From Babylonia areolata (taxonomy: Eukaryota > Mollusca > Gastropoda > Neogastropoda > Buccinidae): a stretch of 64,000 nucleotides of DNA. How positions within the stretch are numbered: the stretch's first letter is position 1; the number at the start of each line of letters is the position of its first letter. The stretch spans positions 9,784,140 to 9,848,139 of the forward strand of contig NC_134878.1 of assembly GCF_041734735.1 (NCBI RefSeq), given 5' to 3'. Positions 34,876-64,000 of the stretch are shown piece after piece. Below the pieces are notes generated by a model. It made no database searches, was not told where the DNA came from, and was given only the letters and a program-made list of their open reading frames with translations. The translations under genes were made by a program, and so were the position numbers.

Positions 34876-35104
34876 AGTCCAACGACTTACCGACGGATTA
34901 TTTTATGTCTTAAAGCATGCCCAACTGTTCCTTGTCAGTGAATTATGTTTTTCAGTGTCTATAATGCCACTGACAACACCAACAATATTCACAATACAGT
35001 ATATATGATTAGGCCTACCTAACACAATCAATGTAAACTCGTAAAATGAGTGCAGAAGAAAAAAATCTTCAAAACAACAAAGTCCAGGCTATGCCTACCT
35101 TGTT

Positions 35105-35365
35105 ACCTTTTTTTTTTTCTCGAGAGTATGGCGCACAAAGTACCTTGCACTCTCGCCGACATTGACCTCGCACTGATCGGTTTGAACACGACTACATACG
35201 CGCATCGGCACGTCTCGCTGACGTCGACTGAGTTCACTTCGACCACGCTACGTTTGGCACGCTGTGCACGTGCAATAAACAGGCACGACCCAAGCGTCAC
35301 GTATTGGGAAACCGAAAATTACCGGTGTAACGTCCTAAATTGTCCCCCACCCCCTCTTCCGTAAG
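35105..35365. other. CpG-rich patch with unidentified open frame
   Basis: A plus-strand frame (35050-35364) has no known motif. CpG density is high, and E-box (CACGTG, near 35267) and CRE-like (TGACGTCG, near 35219) words occur. This could be regulatory DNA. I see no gene to attach it to. Confidence 0.25.
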
Positions 35366-36509
35366 TCTCCCGTGGGACGAATCAGTGTCCCAAATCACCT
35401 CCCCTGGCAGACCAGTTTAAATCATCCCCCGGATGATTAAGGCTGCTTTTTCCACGCAAACTTTTATTTCAGTAAAAGTTTTATGAAAGTGTGAACTAAA
35501 CAACCTGGTACGATGGAAATAAAATTTGTAATTAAATATGAATGGAAGTGGTTTTAAAACAAACACACACACTTTAGGATCCTAGTTCTCTCTTCTTTGA
35601 CTTTTATTGTTTTTTTGTTTGTTTTTTGGGAAATGCAGGTGCATCGTGTTCAATGTCTCCAGTTGTTTTGAGTTGGTGAGATCCCCTGTTAATGTGGGTT
35701 CAGTTCAGTATTTCAAGGGAAACAAGACAGGCAAATGCCTTGAGTTTTTATATTAACACAGTGGAGAAGAAGAAAAAAGCACTTCATATGAAAGGATGGG
35801 GCGGGGTGATGATTTAGGGTATTACACTGGCTGACTGAAATAAAACTATTTGTCTCTGTCATTCTTTATGTGTGTCTCACCCAGTTGAATAATTTGCTTC
35901 TTGTGCTTTATTGATTTTATTATTTTTCTGTTTAGATACTGAGGGCAAGATGTACTTTTTTTTTTTTTTTTTCAAATGTTGTACAAAATAAATGTTTAAT
36001 AAAAAAATAAAAAAATAAAACTTGTTTACGAACAATACAATTATTTTCCTCCAGTGACAGAAGCAGTTTTCAATCAGCATTCTCTCCCTCCCCTTCTCCC
36101 AGTGTGTGAACAAAAGCATCAACATTTGTGAAACAGATTAAAAAAAAAACATAAAAAAAACAAAAAAACACCCAGATACTGATTTTACCTGAACACAACC
36201 TCTCTGAGCTGCTCCAAACACATGTTGATGAACCGAACAATATTTTCCCATTATAAAAAAAATTCAAATAAAAATAGAGAGATCTACATGCAGTTTTGTT
36301 CGTTCGTTCCGTCAAGTACGTGCTTCCACACAAGTACTCCCTCCCTCAACTACCACCTCCCTCCACAAATACAAATGCGCGCACATGCTGCTTCAAACAT
36401 ACACAGTAACCCATACACAAATACGAGCAGGACTACTGCCCAAATATACACACAGACCATGGCCCCCGTAAAAGTTAAAGATCATGCCTGAACACCCATT
36501 TTAACTGAT
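35366..36509. other. AT-rich intergenic sequence
   Basis: No gene was recognised. Holds poly-T and poly-A runs (35956-35974, 36139-36165). Confidence 0.4.
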
Positions 36510-36715
36510 TGGTTGATTGATATGGATACTTATACAGCACCTATCCTCAGTCGGAGACCAAGCTCTAAGTGATTTACAAACACAGGGTCATTTGCACAAC
36601 AGGCTGCCTACCTGGGTAGAGCCGACTGACAGCTGCCATTGGGTGCTCATCATTCGTTTCCTGTGTCATTCAGATTTCAGGCACACACATAGACACACTC
36701 AGACAGACATGTAAC
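36510..36715 (-). mobile_element. Retroposon 3' region with ATCA-type tail
   Basis: On the minus strand the segment ends ...TAGAGCTTGGTCTCCGACTG, GTGCTGTATAAGTATCC and ATATCAATCAACC. The same GCGCTATATAAGTA-type ending closes other LINE and SINE copies here (457-825, 61045-61135). Confidence 0.55.
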
Positions 36716-36734
36716 AGTTTACATGTATGAACAT

Positions 36735-37035
36735 TTTGTTTATTTACCCCGCCATGTAGGCAGCCATTCTCCGTTTTCGGGGGGTGTGCATGCTGGGTAT
36801 GTTCTTGTTTCCATAACCCACCGAACGCCAACATGGACTACTGGATCTTTAACATACGTATTTGATCTTCTGCATGCGTATACACACAATGGGGTTTCAA
36901 GTCTGCACATATGTTGACCTGGGAGATCGAAAAAATCTCCACCCTTTACCCACCAGGCGCTGTCAGAGGTTCGAAGCCAGGACCCTCAGATTGAAAGTCC
37001 AACGCTTTACCCATTCGGCTATCGCGCCTATGTGT
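36735..37035 (-). mobile_element. tRNA-derived SINE, family 1
   Basis: On the minus strand the head reads GGCGCGATAGCCGAATGGG (A box) and GGCTTCGAACCTC (B box), followed by GCGCCTGGTGGGTAAAGGG and AACATATGTGCAGAC. It is nearly full length and collinear with 61690-62060. It is not a tRNA gene: the cloverleaf 3' half is replaced by SINE body. Confidence 0.85.
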
Positions 37036-38156
37036 TCCCGTTTTGTGTCTTTCTGCTTTTTCCTTTTGCCTTCTTCTTCTTGATAAATTTATTTGTTTAT
37101 TTATCTTTTTTTTTATTGAAAGGAGAAATCAGTGGGCGCTCAAGTTCTACTATGGACAAAACTGACTCCACGTTCCCTCTCCCTCTTTCAATCGGTCTCT
37201 CTTTTTTTCTTCTTCCTTTTTCACTCTGTCCTTCTCACTCATCAACACCTACAAAAAACATTTATTCAAGAAATTATAATCGATAATGTTCATGCTCATT
37301 TCATACAATTATTTTTTTTCTTGTTTCTTTTTATATATTCCTTTTCATTCATTGCCCCCATCTCCACCCATCTCCATGGTTTCAAAGTCTTGGTGGGGGA
37401 AAAAAAAAAAAAGCACTGCATGCTCTCACTGTTAACCAATGGAAATAAAATTTATTAATTCATTCTCTATATCTCTTCTGTTCTCTACATCTACTTGCAG
37501 ACTTCTTGCTAAAGAATTCGCAACTTGAATTTCATGCAATGAGCTCATCCTGAATCAGCACCGTCATTTGTCATTTCAGTATGCACAGTTCATAATTTAC
37601 ATACATTATTAGGTAAATTAGTGTGGTTTTATTTTGGACAGAATGATGTACTGTATTTTTCCCTTTTCTTCTGGAATACTAGTTTATGTTGTGCAAAAAC
37701 AGTATTACTCCTTCATTCATGGGAGTTCTGTAAGATTTCTTTCTCGTTATCGAGAATTTACTTCTTTTTTTCTTCTTTTTTAAACTGTTAATGTTTTTAA
37801 ATACCTGACATCAACCTCTCTGTGTTAAGTTTGTAAACTGACTCACTGCATGACTGATTTATTTTGCAGAGGCAATAAATAGAAAAATGACAACAGTAAT
37901 GTGTCCTGTTCTCTTTAATACCACTTAATATATATAATAAAAAGCTAATATTTTTTGTCCCAGGGAAAAGTAGATTAAAAAAAATCAAAAAAAAATCTAC
38001 TTGTCCTTCCCATCTAAACATCTGCTTGCCGTCCCTAAGTAAAGGTGGTTAACAGAAGCAGTGCACTGACAAGTCAGCAGACATATTTCATTATATAAGT
38101 TCTATATATACCTGGAAAAAAAACAACAAAAAAACATGGGGTTGTGGTGGGAGGCA
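37036..38156. other. T-rich intergenic sequence
   Basis: No gene was recognised. Pyrimidine-rich stretches produce several open frames that are low in complexity. Confidence 0.4.
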
Positions 38157-38409
38157 TTAACCCATTCAACACTGGAGAGTTTACAGCCTCGGCAGGCTTC
38201 CATGCCATACTGATGACAGCGGAAAAAACACAGAAAATGTACTGTTTTTCCTCCAAATTATGTCTGGACACATCCGGAAATACTGTAGTAAAAGTTATTT
38301 CCATTTCCTTGTGGTGTATGCGTATGTAGGAACATTAAAATCATTTCAATGAGACATATTTTGATGCCAGAGCCAAACTCGTCGTCGGGTGCAGGGATCA
38401 ATGAGTTAA
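38157..38409. mobile_element. TTAA-flanked MITE, uninterrupted copy
   Basis: Left end TTAACCCATTCAACACTGG, right end CAGGGATCAATGAGTTAA. 253 bp, no coding capacity. The same element occurs at 57448-58739, where another element interrupts it. Confidence 0.85.
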
Positions 38410-38764
38410 GTGAAAAGGGGAGGAGGGAAGTGTGACTGGACAGTACTGAAGCCGACTGCTCCATCGCCCTTTCACTGTCAAACACTGGCTTCCCAACAGA
38501 AGGTTACAGACAGCATTTCCACATGTCCCCCAGGTTTACCTGTCCCGGACAATCACACAGGTGGGTATTTCAAGCCTTGCTAATGCTATGGATCACCAGT
38601 ATTCGACTAGTTTTGCCTTTTTTCCCACTCTTCTTTTAAACCTAATTAAAGACAATTAATGCTCCACTCAAAAATGTGTTTGAAGTGAGATCGCTTCAAC
38701 TGAACTGAGCACAACAATGAAGGGTTTAAGGAAGACTTAAAAAAATTAATTGAGCAGTTCTCTC

Positions 38765-38770
38765 TTTATT
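38765..38770 (-). terminator. Candidate poly(A) signal for OXCT1-B
   Basis: AATAAA on the minus strand, 4.1 kb below the OXCT1-B stop, in AT-rich sequence. If used, the 3' UTR would be very long. Other hexamers cannot be excluded. Confidence 0.2.
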
Positions 38771-39264
38771 TTCATAATAAAGTTGCATAATTCTATTTAT
38801 ACAGATGTACAAATAGGCATCATGACAAGTAACAACCTCTCAGTATACAGATCTTTCTCAGTAAATGAAAAAAGCAAAAATACTAGATTTATCCGAGCAT
38901 GATTACGCACGCCATTTCCAGCCACAGAAAATATAATGTGAGAAAAAAAACACCTCCATGAAACAAAAAATAAATACATAATAAAAATAAACTAAAAAGC
39001 ATAACACTGTATGATAATAAAAATTTTATATATCAATAATAGATATAAATAACTAAAAAATAAAAAGATAAAGACCGATATGGTAAAGTACATTGAAGGT
39101 TTCTTTTGCAAGCACAAGATTTATCGTAACAGTCTGTTGTTACTGAAATTTTGGACTGACGAATTGTTCATGTGGTGTTTGCTCAAAGCGACAATCAAAC
39201 TGGCAAACAGTTGAGTGGTCAGATCAACCAAGTGGACTTCCAGTCTCAAAAGTCCTTGTTTTTC

Positions 39265-39535
39265 CCCACTGACAGCACCGGGTTAAGGGGGAACAGAGGT
39301 TTTTCCCCCAATCTCCCAGGTCAACTTATAGACAGTCATGCCAGTGCTCCAATCATCGTAGTGTGTATGCACATGCTAAAAAAATCAAACATACACATTA
39401 AAGATCCCGTAACCCCATGCTGGCATTCGGTGGGTTATGGAAACATGGACACACCCAGCAGGAACACCCCTGAAAACAGAGTATGGCTGCCTAAACAGTG
39501 GGGTAAAAACAGTTGTGCATGCAAAAGCCCAGTGT
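39265..39535 (+). mobile_element. SINE family 1, diverged 5'-truncated copy
   Basis: CAATCTCCCAGGTCAACTTA, then CATTCGGTGGGTTATGGAAA and GAGTATGGCTGCCTAAACAG follow the family 1 body in order. The tRNA head is gone. Confidence 0.8.
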
Positions 39536-42068
39536 AGATCAAGTCAACATGTGAGTTGCAGACCAATAATGCTGAAGAAGAAAGGTGGCACACTGTACAC
39601 AGTCTTATTGTTCACACAAACACTCCACAAAAAAAGGGATTTTTTCCCCCAAATAAACACCTCATACACAGCACAATGACATGCTATAATATATTCATAG
39701 TATCAGTGAAAGACAGTGTTTCATTCACAAACTCACAAGCCAGTGATACACTTAATCCACTTACAAGAATGAAACAAAAGTAAACTGCAGTGTATTGCAA
39801 AACTAAATGATAATCCATATAAGCTAACTTAAAGGAAAAAAGGGTCAGAGACTCTAATCTATGATTCTCATGCCCAGATCACCTTTAGTCTATAATTTTC
39901 ATTTCCTGATTACAACAGCTTCAACAGCTTATTACACATATCCGAACTGATTGTTTCTTTCAGTTTGATTAATACAGCTATCCTCCTGTCTCAGTGATTC
40001 AACACATTTGAATGGCTGCAAGAACCAAAAACGTTTAAACCTTCACATATTTCAATACAGGAAAAAAAACAAAAAAAACACACCACCAAACAAACACAAC
40101 ACCACACTGCAATAGTGGAATTCTCCAATGCCATAACTTTTGGACGATAAGGTGACTTCTGATGTGTGCCATATTTATACCAAATGGGTGCCTTACTTAT
40201 GCCAAATCAGTTAAAGCATCAATCTGAATGAATGCAGCTCAAATGTAGGTCTGAAAATCATGGTCCGTGTCCCTGTCAACACTCTGAAAACTACAGTCGT
40301 CCTGCCTGCACATCATGTGCTCAGTTTACTCAAGGGTGATTACAATACTGATCACAAGCCCTAACAACATCTACTCTGAGCTGGAAATGAACGAATCGAT
40401 TCAAAAAGGAAGAACAAGCTGTGCAGCAGCGTTTCGGCTTCTCAGTCACACAAGCTGACAAACCTTTCCAGGCCAACCAGAAATGATGATGAAATTTTAC
40501 AAAGCAGTCATATTCCACCTTTATGGCATCTAAACATTTTTTTTTTTTTTTAATCCATCAAGTTTTGCTAGTTTCAGAATTGGACTGCATAAATGCGAGC
40601 TGGCAGTGAAAGGGTTAAAGATGCTGCAAACTGAGGATTACATTATGTTTTGAACTGTTGTTTCCATTTCATTTTCAAGCATCATGAGATGAAACTGGAC
40701 TCGATAACAACAACAAATGGTTTGTAAATTGCTGGCACTTGTATGGTCATCTGGGGGCTATGAGTACAGTGTGTTTTAAAGGGTGCACAGTAAGTGTAGT
40801 TTTTTTTCTTAATTCAGGGGGGTGGGGTGGGGGGTGGTTATACCATTTATCCAAAGCACTTTTTAAGACCCAAAAATACTATACCAACTATCTACCAACT
40901 AAAAGTTCCACAACCAACATAGCAGAAAAAGCATGATTACTCTGAAAAGAATATATATGCATAAAAAAAAGAGAAACACTGAATACAAAATGAACAATCC
41001 AAGGGAGCATGGTATGAACAGTTGAACAACATTTGACAAGTCAATTATATGATGTGTTGATAAAACAGTTCTATTACACAGAAAAAAATGTAATGCTGCT
41101 CCAAAATGTCCATTGTCAGTGAGACAGCTGTAATTTCCAATCCTTAATTATCTCCTGGTTTCTGTTAGGATTTTGTTCATAGGGTTTTGTTTGTTTCTCA
41201 AATCGGTTTTGAAGACAAAGAGTACTTTGTGACCATACAGTTACTGAACAATTGTCAAGCGCTTGTAAAAAAAATTTTTTTTTAATCCTCAGGTGTGTGG
41301 AAAGATTGGGGTGTGGGGGTGGATAAGGAAAGTCTCTCTGGATTTACTGGCAAGGAAGGAAAGAACACAAGACACAAGACAGAAATTCAGAGTAATCTGA
41401 AGATGTCATCACAATATTTCTTTTATCACAACAGATTTTTCTCTTGCTCTTCTCTTGCTTAAGGCGAACTTGACCATGTATTATCTCAACATCTCCTGAT
41501 GGAACCCAGACAAGAGAAGGGGGGGTGGGGGGGATGGGGGGGGGGGGGAGAGAGAGAGAGAGAGAGGAGAGACAGAGGGTTCTGCAGTGAACAGTTTCCT
41601 GGCTCCATATGAACATGTAGCTCTGAGCTCAATGACCCCAAGTGCATCTGCACTGTTCACTGACCCCCAGTGCTTCTGCACTTAGGTGGGATGAAATGCA
41701 GACAGGGTAAAGCACCCTCAAACAACTACCACGATGTTGTTCTGAGAGACAGTTTACAACAATGATCCAATCTCATACTGGCAAACAGAAAACATGGAAT
41801 GCTGGGCTTTAAAAAAAAAGAAGAAAAAAACAGGTACAGTGAAACAGCATCGTCCTGCATGTAATAAAGGGAAATTTCTGCGGTCTGGCAATTTGCAAAT
41901 CACAATATTCTTTCAGAACCGTAATTCTTTTCTTGCAGGTACACAAGATCCTGTCTATGTATCGATGCCTGGTGGTGATGTGTTAAAGAGGTGAATTTCA
42001 TCCAGGTATCAGTGCAAAAGTGCAGGTCCCTTGGGAAGGCAACAGTCTGACAACCTTCCAGCCAAGAA

Positions 42069-42165
42069 ACCAGTACCATATTTTACAGACTATAAGACGA
42101 TACTTTTTTTTTTCTTTTCTCAAATTTGACCCATGCATCTTATAGTATTGTGAACATTATGTGTG
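42069..42165. mobile_element. Possible DNA-transposon terminus
   Basis: CAGTACCATATTTTACAGAC, then TATAAGACG and a T-run, then GCATCTTATAGTATTGTGAAC. I recall similar TATAAG..-type ends from widespread animal DNA transposons. No partner terminus or transposase was found. Confidence 0.3.
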
Positions 42166-42444
42166 GTTAAAATCCATCAAAACACTCTAGTGAATCAGAT
42201 TTATATGGAGGCCAAGCTCCGAACCCAAAAGTATAACATTTGTGGAAATGAACATGAACCAAACCTTCCCTGGAATCAATATAGAACAGCTCACAAACTG
42301 CTCACTAGGAGGAACATGGACATAACGGATTCAAGAAGCGGATATCAAAAGACCTGACAAAAAAGCAGAGGACGCAACACGTACACAAAGTTCCATCTAT
42401 GATATCAGGGCTTCACTGCTTTGACATGGCCACGGTAGTGACAG

Positions 42445-42490
42445 TGACCCATCAAAACTTGAATTTTTATATATCATTTTGATGGGTGCA
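42445..42490. repeat. Stem-loop below OXCT1-B stop
   Basis: ACCCATCAAAA pairs exactly with TTTTGATGGGT across a loop of about 20 bases. If transcribed it would lie about 0.4 kb into the 3' UTR of OXCT1-B. Confidence 0.55.
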
Positions 42491-42871
42491 CTATAATGAC
42501 TCAGAACAATCCAACATATGCTTACAGAGATTACAGCTCAAATGAGCTCCGTCCAAACTTTCACAGAGCAAACACGAAAGACACGGAAGGGTGAAACAAA
42601 AATGCTTTACCAATCTTGAACCCAAGCATTAATATCATTCTAAAAAAAAAAAACCAACAAAACAACAGAGTAGTATACGTACTCACTCCCACCCCTATAC
42701 TGAGCATGCTTTTTACTACAGTGTTCCTGCATGGCAGAAAAAAATCTCCAGCAAAAATAAACCTGGCTTGTATCCTTTGACCGGCATTTCTGTTTTTTGG
42801 TATACATCTGTACAGTCTGTCAGGCACAACACTGTCTTCTTTGTCCAAGTTGATCTCTCAGCACAACACAC

Positions 42872-62666
<19,795 letters not shown>

Positions 62667-62876
62667 TGTTGTCAAAGGAGTGAGGGGATGTCACTCTTGA
62701 CATTTTTCTGCAATCGAGCAGTGACGGAAATCTGCCAGAACTACCCGGAAAAAAATTCTTTCTTTTTTCTTAAAAAAAATTTGTTTTTAGGAACTGATGA
62801 AAATGGTTATTTTAAAAATGCATTTTGATCTTATTTTGCTTGCAAATTATGGTCAACAATCGAAGCATCGAGACTG

Positions 62877-62914
<38 letters not shown>

Positions 62915-63094
62915 AAAAAGCTTTTGTTGTGGAGATCAGCTCTGTGTTAGACTTCAGCCGTAGAGGCGAGTCTTTGATTTCAAATAAGAACAACAATTGT
63001 ACAAGCGACAATCTATTGCAATCAAGGGTGTGCAGAGAAGAGCAACACTTTGAATGTGGGCGCATGACTTCAATAATGATCGTTTAACTTTACA
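62667..63094 (-). promoter_or_regulatory. Probable promoter region of OXCT1-B
   Basis: Immediately upstream of the OXCT1-B ATG. No TATA box was seen. A CCGGAA (ETS-type) word lies near 62745. A TC microsatellite occupies 62878-62911. Promoter extent is unknown. Confidence 0.3.
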
Positions 63095-63430
63095 TTTCCT
63101 CAAGAGTAGAAGGATATATGGTGATCTCATTGAGACATACAAACTTTTCAACAGTCATGTGGATGTGTCTTCAGATCAGTCACTTCTTCTCTGCGCCTCA
63201 TTGCAGTTCCACAAGAAATACTAATGGGAAAAATATGTACAACGTTCAAATACAAGAAATTTAGCTTTAGAAATCGAGTTACTAACCGGGCACGCTGCAG
63301 GAATCATTACTGACTGCCACCTAATCTAAAAACAAGTACCATCTACCAGTTCATTCAAGAATCAATGGACAATTCTATAGAATTCCGGCTCAACTAAAGT
63401 TTGACGAATACTGAAATAATGAAGCCGGCG
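63095..63430 (+). mobile_element. Decayed LINE C-terminal fragment
   Basis: Plus-strand frames read RRIYGDLIETYKLFNSHVDV, then KKFSFRNRVTNR, then a short tail TIYQFIQESMD. This is the RRxRGDLIE..YK and F..RVxN.W blocks that end many non-LTR reverse transcriptases. Stops and a frame change show it is dead. Confidence 0.7.
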
Positions 63431-63539
63431 TCGAACCTCACTTGACCAAAATTTCTCCCAAATATGTTATGTGACAAAGAAGAGACTGTTTAAAAGCTTC
63501 AAAGCTTGTCATGTCCCTTCTAGTATCCTACTACTACCG

Positions 63540-63541
63540 TG

Positions 63542-63573
<32 letters not shown>
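63540..63573. repeat. ACT trinucleotide microsatellite
   Basis: About 11 ACT units. Confidence 0.95.
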
Positions 63574-63708
63574 ATCAAGCACACTGAAGAGAGAGAGGGA
63601 GGAGGGGGGAGGGAGGGCCGACTTCGGAGATCAGATCAGTCAAACCAGCCGATCATTATCACGTGAATCTCGATTTATTGTTTTATTGCGTTTACTGAGG
63701 CAACAAGT

Positions 63709-63743
<35 letters not shown>

Positions 63744-64000
63744 GGGTTCCCCCTCTTTTCCCCTCAAGTATCTCTGTATATACCACTGAGTCACAATCCG
63801 AGTCGTGTATGTGTGTGTTCTAGACCTTGTGATAAGAAACTCTAGGGAGAGCTGGACAGTACAAGGTCTTCAGAGAAGAAGCCCCCCCTCAGTCAAGTGT
63901 TTCGGCCCTTAACTCCTTATACTTTAAGGGGGCCGGGCTGCACCCTGGTCATGGATGCCCTTGTATTGCTGCCTTTTCTCTTTTTTTCTTTTTTTTTTCT
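63574..64000. other. Right edge, no recognised gene
   Basis: Contains a GA-rich stretch, a GT microsatellite (63711-63742) and a T-rich end. No exon was recognised. Confidence 0.45.

Larger units (their letters stand above)
39536..42871 (-). other. Probable 3' UTR and flank of OXCT1-B
   Basis: Sequence below the OXCT1-B stop with no exons. Includes a TTAA-element right terminus (GGCAGTGAAAGGGTTAA, ending near 40616), a G/AG run at 41518-41570 and the two sites listed next. The true transcript end is not visible. Confidence 0.35.

Noticed and set aside
35050-35364. Plus-strand frame of 104 codons
   Set aside because: No recognisable domain. CpG richness reduces stop codons, so it was kept only as a possible regulatory patch.

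Overview
The window is animal nuclear DNA. Genes are broken into many short exons with GT-AG introns, introns and flanks are full of CA/GT, TC/AG and AT microsatellites, and tRNA-derived SINEs, LINE 3' ends and TTAA-flanked non-autonomous DNA transposons are scattered throughout. From memory of similar repeats, and from its full-length tRNA-headed SINE, I infer a mollusc, most likely a gastropod. No prokaryotic, viral, rRNA or true tRNA gene was found.

The coding content is two complete, head-to-tail paralogues of OXCT1 (succinyl-CoA:3-ketoacid CoA transferase, SCOT), both on the minus strand. The upstream copy, called here OXCT1-B, has 15 exons from 62666 down to 42872 and encodes 522 aa. 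The downstream copy, OXCT1-A, has 15 exons from 26753 down to 8112 and encodes 524 aa. All 14 introns interrupt the two proteins at the same places and in the same phase. Twelve of the 15 exons have identical lengths; exons 5, 8 and 15 differ by whole codons (156/150, 109/112 and 45/42 nt). A hand alignment gives about two-thirds amino-acid identity, so the duplication is old while both copies stay open. Both keep the mitochondrial leader, the first CoA-transferase signature and the catalytic Glu in the SENG motif. B is close to canonical animal SCOT. A has changed a strictly canonical patch (SNNAG to SDSGG, and the Tyr of SSYVGEN to Phe), which suggests altered specificity or kinetics.

Layout: 1-8111 is 3' flank of A with a LINE 3' end, microsatellites, a 72-bp-period minisatellite and a likely long 3' UTR. 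8112-26753 is OXCT1-A, whose introns hold a LINE 3' end, a degenerate minisatellite, a TTAA element carrying a 35-bp tandem array, and a piggyBac-like deletion derivative. 26754-42871 is the 16-kb intergenic stretch with SINEs, microsatellites, two CpG-rich patches and a TTAA MITE, and probably B's 3' UTR. 42872-62666 is OXCT1-B, whose introns hold a perfect 11 x 45-bp array, nested SINEs, a MITE with 20-bp perfect termini, a piggyBac-like derivative and a TTAA element inserted in another TTAA element. 62667-64000 is B's promoter-proximal flank with a decayed LINE 3' end.

The two genes would act at the same step, mitochondrial ketone-body use (acetoacetate to acetoacetyl-CoA with succinyl-CoA as donor). 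The rest of the window is accessory repeat DNA; no new multi-gene system is visible.
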